9,099 nucleotides of DNA from an uncultured Lachnospiraceae bacterium (GCA_947564305.1 CANOBT010000204.1:1-9099); one strand, 5' to 3'; counted from the stretch's first letter, positions 1 to 6,574 are shown. Program-made: numbers and translations. Notes: generated by a model not told the origin, from the letters alone.

Positions 1-16
1 TTTATAAATTTATTAC

Positions 17-45
17 TTTAAATTGCTACAGTCATGTGGTATAAT
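17..45 (+). promoter_or_regulatory. Promoter of the paaK-ior operon (extended -10)
   Basis: A perfect TATAAT lies at 40-45 and is preceded by TGG at 37-39, which makes an extended -10 element of the housekeeping sigma type. The best -35 at a 17-base spacing is a poor TTTAAA at 17-22, so recognition would lean on the extended -10. The predicted start of transcription is near 52, leaving a leader of about 105 bases before paaK1. No other good promoter is visible before the next five genes, so this one probably drives the whole operon. Confidence 0.6.
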
Positions 46-134
46 GAATGACATGTTATGCGAAAAATTCCGTTTTCTTATTATCTATACTTACTGAACT
101 ACTAATGTTCAATAAGGTATAGGAGAACGGTTAG

Positions 135-194
135 ATGTCAAAGGAGGATTTTACAGATGATTTGGGCAAAAGAAGAGACACTGCCCAGAGCTGA
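135..194 (+). CDS. Possible 19-residue leader ORF overlapping the paaK1 start
   Basis: An ATG at 135 opens a 19-codon frame (MSKEDFTDDLGKRRDTAQS) that ends at TGA 192-194. AGGAG at 121-125 precedes it by 9 bases, a proper ribosome binding site distance. The frame contains the paaK1 ribosome binding site (140-147) and runs across the paaK1 start codon in another frame. Translation of it could therefore affect paaK1 initiation. The peptide has no run of aromatic codons (one Phe, no Trp or Tyr), so it is not a classical attenuator leader. It may equally be a chance frame. Confidence 0.2.
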   Translation: MSKEDFTDDLGKRRDTAQS

Positions 195-1467
195 GATTGA
201 AAAGATTCAGCTTGAGAAGTTAAGGCAGACCGTAGCATACATATACGAAAGGGTGGCGCCATACCGTAAGAAGATGGACGCTGCTGGTGTGAAACCGGAA
301 GATATCAAGACTCTGGCTGATTTGAGAAAACTTCCCTTTACTTACAAGTCAGAATTTAAAGACAATTATCCTTTCGGTTTATTTGCAGTAGACCAAAAGG
401 AACTGGTACGTTACCATGCCAGCTCCGGCACGACAGGCAAGCCTACCGTAGTAGGATATACCAGGAATGATCTGGATGTATGGCTGAACAACGTAGCGCG
501 GATTGCCTGCATGGGCGGAGCCACAGCAGAGGATGTGGCACAGATTTCTTTCGGCTACGGAACATTTACAGGAGCTTTGGGGCTACACGGCGGACTGGAA
601 AAAATTGGGGCATCCGTCATTCCTATGTCTTCCGGAAATACAAACAAACAGATTATGTTTATTCAGGATTTAGGTGTCACACTTCTGGTGGCAACCCCGT
701 CCTACGCACTGCACCTTGGCGAGCAGATTCGGGAGCGTGGCATTGATCCGGCAAAGGATCTGAAAATGCATATCGGCCTGTTCGGCGGAGAAGGCATGAC
801 AGAACCTATGCGCGATGAGATGCACAAGGTATGGGGTGATCAGTTTATCTGTACTCAGAATTATGGTATGAGTGAACTGTGCGGACCGGGAGTGTCCGGA
901 GAATGTACCGAATTGTGCGGCATGCATGTCAATGAAGACTGGTTTATCCCAGAAATCATTGACCCTGAAACCGAGGAAGTGCTTCCGCCGGGCGAGCACG
1001 GTGAACTGGTAGTCACCTGTCTTGGAAAAGAGGCGCTGCCGCTTGTACGTTACCGCACCGGCGATTTGACGAAACTCATGTATGAGCCTTGTAAATGCGG
1101 AAGGACAACCTGCCGTATGGAAAATCTGTCCGGACGTGCAGACGATATGCTTGTCATCCGAGGCGTCAATGTATTCCCGACCCAGATTGAAGAAGTATTG
1201 TTCAAGATTGAGGAAATCGGGCCTCACTATGAGATTCTCGTAGAGAGAAAGAACCGTCTGGATGTTATGACAATCAGCGTGGAATTAATCGATGACCGTC
1301 TACTGGACAGTTATGCATCCCTAAGCCAGTTAGAGCAGCGAATCAAGGCGGCTTTGAAAGCACAGTTGGGACTGGCTACCCAGATCAAACTGGTTGCGCC
1401 CAATTCCCTGCAGCGGTTTGAAGGCAAGGCAAAACGTGTGACAGATTTACGAAAGGATGGATTATAA
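157..1467 (+). CDS. paaK: Phenylacetate-CoA ligase family enzyme (AMP-forming), copy 1
   Basis: This 436-residue enzyme joins an arylacetate, probably phenylacetate or indoleacetate, to CoA with ATP going to AMP and PPi, or runs the reverse. It acts in the cytoplasm. Family marks are the phosphate-binding loop SSGTTGK at residues 89-95, the YGMSE motif at 236-240, the hinge-region block GRADDM at 326-331 followed by VIRGVNVFPTQ, and a C-terminal GKAKR with the likely adenylation lysine (K424 or K426). C250, H257, C312 and C314 are placed as in the metal-binding site of this family, an inference from memory of PaaK structures. Length is normal. The ATG at 157 follows AAAGGAGG (140-147) by 9 bases. 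It is the first gene of the operon, and iorA starts 3 bases after its stop. The exact aryl substrate cannot be read from the sequence. Confidence 0.93.
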   Translation: MIWAKEETLPRAEIEKIQLEKLRQTVAYIYERVAPYRKKMDAAGVKPEDIKTLADLRKLPFTYKSEFKDNYPFGLFAVDQKELVRYHASSGTTGKPTVVGYTRNDLDVWLNNVARIACMGGATAEDVAQISFGYGTFTGALGLHGGLEKIGASVIPMSSGNTNKQIMFIQDLGVTLLVATPSYALHLGEQIRERGIDPAKDLKMHIGLFGGEGMTEPMRDEMHKVWGDQFICTQNYGMSELCGPGVSGECTELCGMHVNEDWFIPEIIDPETEEVLPPGEHGELVVTCLGKEALPLVRYRTGDLTKLMYEPCKCGRTTCRMENLSGRADDMLVIRGVNVFPTQIEEVLFKIEEIGPHYEILVERKNRLDVMTISVELIDDRLLDSYASLSQLEQRIKAALKAQLGLATQIKLVAPNSLQRFEGKAKRVTDLRKDGL

Positions 1468-1470
1468 AAT

Positions 1471-3216
1471 ATGGCAGATAAAGTACTGATGTTGGGAAAT
1501 GAGGCCATTGCCCGGGGTGCTTACGAGGCGGGCGTCAAGGTTTCCTCTGCGTATCCCGGAACTCCAAGTACAGAGATTAGTGAATTTTTGGTACAATATA
1601 AAAATGATGTATATGAGGAATGGGCGCCTAACGAAAAAGTGGCGGCAGAGGTTGCTGTCGGCGCAAGCATGGCAGGAGTGCGTGCCATGGCCTGTATGAA
1701 GCATGTGGGACTGAATGTAGCGGCAGACCCTTTATATTCCGTGTCCTATATGGGCGTCAACGGCGGTCTGGTATTGGTAGTGGCAGACGACCCCGGTCTT
1801 TACAGCTCTCAAAATGAGCAGGATACCAGAATGGTGGCAAGAGCCGCACAGATTCCGGTCATTGAACCCTCTGACAGTGCAGAAGCAAAGGATTTCTTTA
1901 AGACAGCCTTTGAACTGAGCGAGCGGTTTGACCGCCCCTTTATCTTCCGTACTACAACCCGGCTAGCCCATTCCCAGGGTCTGGTAGAGTTATGTGACCG
2001 CATAGAACCGGAAGACAAACCTTATGAAAAAAATATCCGCAAAAATGTAATGATGCCTGCCAATGCACAATTCCGTCATATAGAGATTGAGAAACGAAAT
2101 CTGGAACTTGCTGAGGCTGCAAATACATTGCCAATCAATACGGTGGAGATGAATGATACCAAAATCGGAGTCATTACCAGTGGAATTCCCTATCAATATG
2201 TAAAAGAAGCATTGCCGGATGCCTCCGTCCTGAAACTTGGGATGGTCAACCCGCTTCCAAGAAAACTGATTGAAGATTTTGCATCCAAAGTAGAGAAACT
2301 ATATATCATAGAAGAATTGGACCCAGTCATCGAGGAGCAGGTAAAATCCTGGGGAATCCAGGCTGTAGGAAAAGAGATTCTGACTGTGCAGGGAGAGTAC
2401 AGTGCCAACATGCTGCGGCAGGCAATCCTGAAAGAAGAAGTAAATCTCAAAGCTCCGGCTGCTGCACCCATGCGCCCCCCAATCCTCTGTCCGGGGTGTC
2501 CTCACCGTAGTGTCTATCATGTACTGAACAAGCTGAAAATGCATGCGGCAGGAGATATTGGCTGCTATACACTGGGCGCGGTAGCACCTTTAAGTGTAGT
2601 GGATACCACCATGTGTATGGGTTCTAGTATCTCCACTCTTCATGGGATGGAAAAAGCGAAGGGAAAAGAATATATTAAGAACTGGGTTGCGGTAATAGGA
2701 GACTCCACATTCTTACATACCGGGGTCAATTCCCTGATGAATATGGTGTACAACCATGCCACCGGAACTGTCATGATTCTGGACAATTCTACTACAGGAA
2801 TGACAGGGCATCAGGACCATGCGGCAACCGGAAAAACGCTGCAGGGTGATCCGGCCTATGCTATAGACCTTGTACAGCTCTGCCATGCACTGGGAGTCCA
2901 GAATGTATCCGTCGTCAATGCATTTGACACAGCACTGTTGGAAAAGACCGTGAAGGAAGAAACAGCAAGGGACGAAGTATCTGTCATTATTGCACAGTCC
3001 CCCTGTGTGCTTCTGGATAAATCGAAAAAGCCTTTATATAAGGTTCATGAAAATAAATGCAAGAAATGCGGTGCATGTATGAAGCCGGGATGTCCGGCTA
3101 TGACAAAGCAGGAGAATGGAACCATCCGAATTGACGATACGATGTGTACCGGATGCGGACTGTGTGCGGATTTATGTAAATTTGGCAGTATAGAACTGGT
3201 AAAGGCAGGTGAGTAG
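1471..3216 (+). CDS. iorA: Indolepyruvate:ferredoxin oxidoreductase, alpha subunit
   Basis: The large subunit of the TPP- and ferredoxin-dependent enzyme that converts aryl-pyruvates plus CoA to arylacetyl-CoA, CO2 and reduced ferredoxin. The 581 residues show the family order. First is a pyrimidine-binding domain with YPGTP at 28-32 and the conserved WAPNEK..AE block (E55, E60). A middle domain follows at about 230-320. The TPP domain comes next, with CPGCPHR at 340-346, GDS at 410-412 and DNS at 438-440. A C-terminal dicluster ferredoxin domain closes the chain. Its cysteines are 530, 533, 536, 541 and 559, 562, 565, 569, enough for two [4Fe-4S] clusters. The start follows paaK1 by 3 bases; its probable binding site (GAAAGGATGG, 1451-1460) lies inside the paaK1 coding end, so translation is probably coupled. 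Related phenylpyruvate:ferredoxin oxidoreductases make phenylacetyl-CoA in gut bacteria, so the best substrate may be phenylpyruvate rather than indolepyruvate. Confidence 0.95.
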   Translation: MADKVLMLGNEAIARGAYEAGVKVSSAYPGTPSTEISEFLVQYKNDVYEEWAPNEKVAAEVAVGASMAGVRAMACMKHVGLNVAADPLYSVSYMGVNGGLVLVVADDPGLYSSQNEQDTRMVARAAQIPVIEPSDSAEAKDFFKTAFELSERFDRPFIFRTTTRLAHSQGLVELCDRIEPEDKPYEKNIRKNVMMPANAQFRHIEIEKRNLELAEAANTLPINTVEMNDTKIGVITSGIPYQYVKEALPDASVLKLGMVNPLPRKLIEDFASKVEKLYIIEELDPVIEEQVKSWGIQAVGKEILTVQGEYSANMLRQAILKEEVNLKAPAAAPMRPPILCPGCPHRSVYHVLNKLKMHAAGDIGCYTLGAVAPLSVVDTTMCMGSSISTLHGMEKAKGKEYIKNWVAVIGDSTFLHTGVNSLMNMVYNHATGTVMILDNSTTGMTGHQDHAATGKTLQGDPAYAIDLVQLCHALGVQNVSVVNAFDTALLEKTVKEETARDEVSVIIAQSPCVLLDKSKKPLYKVHENKCKKCGACMKPGCPAMTKQENGTIRIDDTMCTGCGLCADLCKFGSIELVKAGE

Positions 3217-3219
3217 AGC

Positions 3220-3789
3220 ATGGCGACAAAAAATATTATGATTGTAGGCGTCGGTGGACAGGGAACATTGCTTACTAGCCGGATTCTTGGTAATCTTACC
3301 ATAGCAGGAGGCTATGATGTAAAGCTGTCAGAGGTGCATGGAATGGCACAGCGCGGCGGAAGCGTAGTAACATTTGTTCGTTACGGTGAAAAAGTCGCTG
3401 AACCTATCGTGGAGGAAGGGCAGGCAGATGTAATCATTGCTTTTGAACGCTTGGAAGCCCTGCGGTATGCGCATTTTCTGAAAAAGGACGGTGTGTTGAT
3501 CGTCAACGATTGGCGAATCGATCCCATGCCGGTCGTAATCGGTGCTGCCAAATACCCAGAGAATATCTTAGAGCAGTTGGAGCAGGAGCACAAAGTCTAT
3601 AAGGTGAATGCAACTGAAGAGTCCAAAAAGCTCGGAAATCCACGTGTATTTAACCTGATTGTGCTTGGAATTGCAGCACAGCACATGGATTTTACAAAAG
3701 AGCAGTGGCATGACGTTATTGAAAAGACAGTACCTCCAAAGACCATTGAAATTAATAAAAAGGCATTTGAAGTAGGATATACACTCTAA
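3220..3789 (+). CDS. iorB: Indolepyruvate:ferredoxin oxidoreductase, beta subunit
   Basis: The small partner of IorA, homologous to the gamma domain of pyruvate:ferredoxin oxidoreductases. It is needed for the active alpha-beta enzyme and probably helps bind CoA. The 189 residues are the usual length. A glycine-rich nucleotide-fold loop, GVGGQG, sits at residues 10-15. The family block HGMAQRGGSV starts at H40, followed by the EGQADVIIAFE segment. The ATG at 3220 lies 3 bases after the iorA stop; the binding site AAAGGCAGGTGA (3201-3212) is within the iorA end, again suggesting coupled translation. No cysteine cluster motif is present, as expected for this subunit, so all iron-sulfur centres are in IorA. 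Confidence 0.94.
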   Translation: MATKNIMIVGVGGQGTLLTSRILGNLTIAGGYDVKLSEVHGMAQRGGSVVTFVRYGEKVAEPIVEEGQADVIIAFERLEALRYAHFLKKDGVLIVNDWRIDPMPVVIGAAKYPENILEQLEQEHKVYKVNATEESKKLGNPRVFNLIVLGIAAQHMDFTKEQWHDVIEKTVPPKTIEINKKAFEVGYTL

Positions 3790-3820
3790 AAATACGTTTT
3801 AAAAAGGCAGGTGAAAGAAT

Positions 3821-4240
3821 ATGAAACAGATATCGGTTTTTGTAGAAAACCAGCCTGGAAGCCTGATGCGGGTTACCTCCGCACTCAGCGAGGCGAAGAT
3901 GAATATCCGTGCAATTGCATCTTTTGACACACCTGAATTTGGGATTCTGCGTCTGGTAGTTGACCAGCCTGCAGAGGCAAAGGAATTTTTAACATCCAAA
4001 GGATTTGTTGTCAGGGTACAGGATGTGATCGGAGCGGAACTGAAAGATGAAAAAGGCAACTTAAATCACATGTTAAAGGTTCTTGCCGATGGAGAAATCA
4101 GCATCGGCTACATCTATTCCTTTGTCATCCGCGAGAACAAGGCACCGGTTATGGTCTTCCATTCTGACGATAATGAAAAGGCAAGGACTGTCTTGAAAGA
4201 AGCTGGCATTTTGCTGGTGGATGACGAGGAAATAAAATAA
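3821..4240 (+). CDS. Tandem ACT-domain protein, copy 1 (probable amino-acid sensor)
   Basis: A 139-residue soluble protein made of two ACT-like halves and nothing else. The first half (about 1-68) carries the classical ENQPGSL turn at residues 9-15 followed by a helix and NIRAI. The second (about 69-139) repeats the pattern with KGNL at 78-81 and a helix before ISIGYIYSF. ACT domains usually dimerise and bind amino acids to control enzymes of amino acid metabolism. With no DNA-binding or catalytic domain, a role as a separate regulatory subunit is likely, with the adjacent ligase or IorAB as the candidate target. It lies 31 bases after iorB and 18 bases before paaK2. The binding site AGGTG (3809-3813) is 7 bases before the ATG. 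The ligand is inferred only from context: Phe, Tyr or Trp. Confidence 0.85.
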   Translation: MKQISVFVENQPGSLMRVTSALSEAKMNIRAIASFDTPEFGILRLVVDQPAEAKEFLTSKGFVVRVQDVIGAELKDEKGNLNHMLKVLADGEISIGYIYSFVIRENKAPVMVFHSDDNEKARTVLKEAGILLVDDEEIK

Positions 4241-4258
4241 GAAGGAGCGAAAAAGGAG

Positions 4259-5590
4259 ATGGCTGGAATCGCATTAGAAAATTGGGTAGAACGAATCAGA
4301 GACCCAAAGATGGAATGTATGAGCAGGGACGAAATGGCTGCCGTGCAGAGCGAAAGACTGGTAAAGGTCGTAAAGAAAGTGTATGAGAACGTTGATTTTT
4401 ACCACAATAAAATGAAAGAACTTGGAGTGGAGCCAGGAGATATCAAAGGAATTGAAGATATCGGCAAGCTTCCATTTACCACAAAAGAGGACTTGAGGGA
4501 TAATTATCCTTTCGGTCTGCTTGCAGTACCCAAACGCGATGTAGCGCGTGTCCAGGGGACATCCGGTACAACCGGAAAACTGACTGTAGTACCTTATACG
4601 CAAAATGATGCCGATTTATGGGGCGAGTGTGTGGCAAGGTGCTTAACTATGGCAGGTCTGACCGCTGATGATATCATCCATGTATGCTATGGATATGGTC
4701 TGTTCACCGGCGGTCTTGGATTGGATTTTGGTGCAAAAGCCCTGGGTGCGATGGCAATTCCTATGTCTGCAGGCAACACCAAACGGCAGATGATGTGTAT
4801 GGAAGATTTCGGTGCTACCGCATTTGGCTGTACCCCGTCTTATGCATTATATTTGGCAGAATCACTGCAGGAAGCAGGAGTGGTAGACCGTCTTCAGCTG
4901 AAAGCCGGGATTCATGGTGCAGAACCGTGGACCAATGAGATGCGCAAAAAGATTGAGGGCATTTTAAATATCAACTGCTTTGATATCTATGGATTGTGTG
5001 AAATCTTAGGACCAGGCGTTGCACAGGATTGTATCCACCATAAGGGACTCCATATTCACCATGATTATTTCTATCCGGAAGTACTGAATCCGGCGACTCA
5101 TGAACCGTGTGCGGATGGTGAGACAGGAGAGCTCGTATTTACCACATTGACGAAAGAAGCAATGCCGCTGCTTCGTTACCGGACAAAAGACCTGACAAGC
5201 ATCACCTATGAAACCTGTGAGTGCGGCAGGACTTCACCAAGGATTTCCAAGTTCACAGGACGTACAGACGATATGAAGGTTATCCGCGGCGTCAACGTCT
5301 TCCCGACACAGGTTGAAACCGCATTGCTGAGCCTGGGCGGAGCAGTAGCAAACCATTATATGCTAATCGTAGACAGAGAAAACAACCTGGATGTGCTGAC
5401 TGTTATGGTAGAAGTCGATGAGAGCATGTTCTCAGACGAGATTAAGAAACTGGATGCGCTTAGAAATAAGATTGCTGCAGTTTTGAAGCAGGCGTTAGGC
5501 GTCGCTGTACGTGTGAAATTGGTAGAGCCTAAGACCATCCAGAGAAGCGAAGGAAAGGCAGTCCGTGTCATTGACAACCGGACATTGTAA
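4259..5590 (+). CDS. paaK: Phenylacetate-CoA ligase family enzyme (AMP-forming), copy 2
   Basis: A 443-residue paralogue of the first ligase, with the same predicted reaction on an arylacetate. The phosphate loop reads TSGTTGK at 101-107, followed by the shared DLRDNYPFGL/YGYGLFTGGLGL-type family blocks. GRTDDM..VIRGVNVFPTQ and the C-terminal GKAVRV are also present. The A5-like motif is YGLCE at 244-248, with Cys247 where copy 1 has Ser. C258, H265, C320 and C322 match the putative metal ligands of copy 1. The N-terminal region is longer by about 12 residues and is different. The ATG at 4259 has AAGGAG at 4242-4247, 11 bases away; a second AGGAG (4254-4258) touches the start codon and is too close to serve it. 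It sits between the two ACT genes. Divergence from copy 1 suggests a different aryl substrate, not a recent duplication. Confidence 0.93.
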   Translation: MAGIALENWVERIRDPKMECMSRDEMAAVQSERLVKVVKKVYENVDFYHNKMKELGVEPGDIKGIEDIGKLPFTTKEDLRDNYPFGLLAVPKRDVARVQGTSGTTGKLTVVPYTQNDADLWGECVARCLTMAGLTADDIIHVCYGYGLFTGGLGLDFGAKALGAMAIPMSAGNTKRQMMCMEDFGATAFGCTPSYALYLAESLQEAGVVDRLQLKAGIHGAEPWTNEMRKKIEGILNINCFDIYGLCEILGPGVAQDCIHHKGLHIHHDYFYPEVLNPATHEPCADGETGELVFTTLTKEAMPLLRYRTKDLTSITYETCECGRTSPRISKFTGRTDDMKVIRGVNVFPTQVETALLSLGGAVANHYMLIVDRENNLDVLTVMVEVDESMFSDEIKKLDALRNKIAAVLKQALGVAVRVKLVEPKTIQRSEGKAVRVIDNRTL

Positions 5591-5605
5591 AAGGAGGGAA
5601 GCACT

Positions 5606-6049
5606 ATGGGAATTACGATTCAACAGTTATCAGTCTTTTTGGAGAACAGGGAAGGACGCTTGGATGAAGTGCTTGCAGTCCTTGGAAATAATGATGTCAA
5701 TATCGTAGCACTCAGCCTGGCAGATACGTCGGATTACGGCATGCTCCGTATGATCGTATCGGACCCGAATAAGGGCAGGGCAGTGCTGAAAGAAAACGGA
5801 ATCACTGCAATGCTGACAGATGTGGTTGCACTGCGTGTGCCTCACGAGACAGGTTCCCTTTCAAAGGCAATGCATCAGATTGTAGAAGGCGAAGTCAATG
5901 TGGAATATATGTATGCTTTTGCAAATGGCGCGGATGCATCGGCTGTCCTGAAATGTGATGATCCAGCAAGAGTGGTGGATATCCTGCGTGGAAGCGGCTT
6001 TGATGTGTGGGAAGCAACAGAAGCGTATGCTTTGAACCAAGACAAATAA
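5606..6049 (+). CDS. Tandem ACT-domain protein, copy 2 (probable amino-acid sensor)
   Basis: A 147-residue protein with the same two-ACT layout as the gene upstream of paaK2, and clearly its paralogue (shared SVF.EN..G.L start, DYGMLR/EFGILR strand, and the GE..V/I.Y.Y segment in the second half). The first ACT turn reads ENREGRL at 13-19, with Glu replacing the usual Pro. The second has TGSL at 82-85. No catalytic or DNA-binding part is seen, so it probably acts by protein contact. It starts 15 bases after paaK2 with a near-perfect binding site AAGGAGG (5591-5597) and 8-base spacing, suggesting strong translation. It is the last gene before the operon terminator. Differences at the ligand-turn positions suggest its ligand or partner may differ from that of copy 1. 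Confidence 0.85.
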   Translation: MGITIQQLSVFLENREGRLDEVLAVLGNNDVNIVALSLADTSDYGMLRMIVSDPNKGRAVLKENGITAMLTDVVALRVPHETGSLSKAMHQIVEGEVNVEYMYAFANGADASAVLKCDDPARVVDILRGSGFDVWEATEAYALNQDK

Positions 6050-6066
6050 AAAAATAAACGTCTTCC

Positions 6067-6096
6067 AAAAACCCCGCAGCTTGCTGCGGGGTTTTT
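6067..6096 (+). terminator. Intrinsic terminator of the paaK-ior operon
   Basis: The GC stem CCCCGCAG (6072-6079) pairs with CTGCGGGG (6084-6091) around a CTTG loop, followed by T5 (6092-6096). A5 on the left (6067-6071) extends the stem and gives a U tract in the opposite strand, so the hairpin can also stop minus-strand transcription. It lies 17 bases after the stop of the last operon gene. Confidence 0.93.
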
Positions 6097-6117
6097 GACT
6101 ATCGTAAGTATGGTTGT

Positions 6118-6152
6118 AAAAAAAGAGACCGGATTTTACTCCGATCCCTCTT
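6118..6152 (-). terminator. Terminator of the minus-strand cspA transcript
   Basis: In minus-strand RNA, 6152-6140 pairs with 6133-6121 over 13 bases around a 6-base loop, and a run of seven U (6124-6118) completes a terminator. Three of the pairs are G-U wobbles in that strand. In plus-strand RNA the same positions are A-C mismatches, so the hairpin is strong only in the cspA direction. It lies about 80 bases after the cspA stop codon. Confidence 0.75.
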
Positions 6153-6233
6153 CTTAATCACATTTTCTGTATTGCTTTTAAAATATTAATTCCAGGCTAA
6201 TTTATAAATTAAAAGGTACAATAGAAATTCTGA

Positions 6234-6431
6234 TTAAAGTTTTACTACGTTCGTTGCCTGTGGTCCCTTAGCTCCCTCTGTAACTTCGAACTCAACAGAC
6301 TGGCCTTCTTCTAAAGATTTGAATCCATCTGTAACAATCCCTGAATAATGTACGAATACATCGTTCCCCTCAGAGTCAGAGATGAATCCATAACCTTTTT
6401 GGTTGTTAAACCACTTTACTGTACCTGTCAT
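6234..6431 (-). CDS. cspA: Cold-shock domain protein (CspA family)
   Basis: A 65-residue single cold-shock domain that binds single-stranded RNA and DNA and acts as an RNA chaperone in the cytoplasm. The two nucleic-acid-binding motifs are clear: KGYGFI at residues 12-17 (RNP1) and VFVHY at 25-29 (RNP2), after the typical [10 protein letters not shown] start. An ATG five codons upstream (6446) is in frame, but the ribosome binding site GGAGGG (6444-6439) overlaps it and stands 7 bases before the ATG at 6431, which gives the usual family length. The gene is convergent with the paaK operon. Its promoter lies just upstream in the end of the CPBP gene region, and it has its own terminator. Its exact paralogue name within the Csp family is not certain. 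Confidence 0.96.
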   Translation of the reverse strand: MTGTVKWFNNQKGYGFISDSEGNDVFVHYSGIVTDGFKSLEEGQSVEFEVTEGAKGPQATNVVKL

Positions 6432-6438
6432 TATGTTG

Positions 6439-6444
6439 CCCTCC
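6439..6444 (-). promoter_or_regulatory. Ribosome binding site that fixes the cspA start
   Basis: GGAGGG in the minus strand lies 7 bases before the ATG at 6431. The only longer in-frame start (6446) would place this site inside the coding region and has no site of its own, so the 65-residue product is favoured. Confidence 0.85.
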
Positions 6445-6505
6445 ATAACTTAAAAAAATAATATTGTGTCTGTGTATCATCTATAGAACTCAATAATACT
6501 TTAAT

Positions 6506-6534
6506 AAAATAACATATTTCACCGAGAAAGTCAA
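6506..6534 (-). promoter_or_regulatory. Probable cspA promoter
   Basis: In the minus strand TTGACT (6534-6529) is followed after 17 bases by TATTTT (6511-6506), with TGT directly before it, giving a good -35 and an extended -10. Transcription would start near 6499, leaving a 5' leader of about 68 bases. That is shorter than the long thermosensing leader of E. coli cspA. The -35 box overlaps the edge of the 21-bp tandem repeat. Confidence 0.6.
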
Positions 6535-6574
6535 TGAATTTATTCTGGCAATTAATGAATTTATTCTAGCAATT
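6533..6574. repeat. Tandem 21-bp duplication at the 3' end of the CPBP gene
   Basis: Two adjacent 21-base units (6533-6553 and 6554-6574) share AATGAATTTATTCT and GCAATT and differ only at the 15th base (G against A). The second unit contains the last codons and the stop of the minus-strand CPBP protease gene; the first is the non-coding copy just beyond the stop. The copy nearest cspA overlaps its predicted -35. Confidence 0.9.

Noticed and set aside
86..91. TATACT as a second promoter for paaK1
   Set aside because: There is no TG extension and no -35 better than chance at 16-18 bases upstream; the TATAAT at 40-45 is far better.
670..1227. A 185-codon open frame antisense to paaK1
   Set aside because: It lies wholly inside a well-supported gene, has no ribosome binding site or family motif, and its composition is what the complementary strand of paaK would give.
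3201..3814. Identical 12-mer AAAGGCAGGTGA before iorB (3201-3212) and before the first ACT gene (3803-3814)
   Set aside because: Both are ribosome binding sites at normal positions. A shared AGGTGA core is expected from pairing with 16S rRNA, so it is not evidence of a repeat element.
6199..6210. Palindrome AATTTATAAATT, also resembling the first bases of the window
   Set aside because: It is made only of A and T in an AT-rich spacer and is expected by chance; no operator or integration context.
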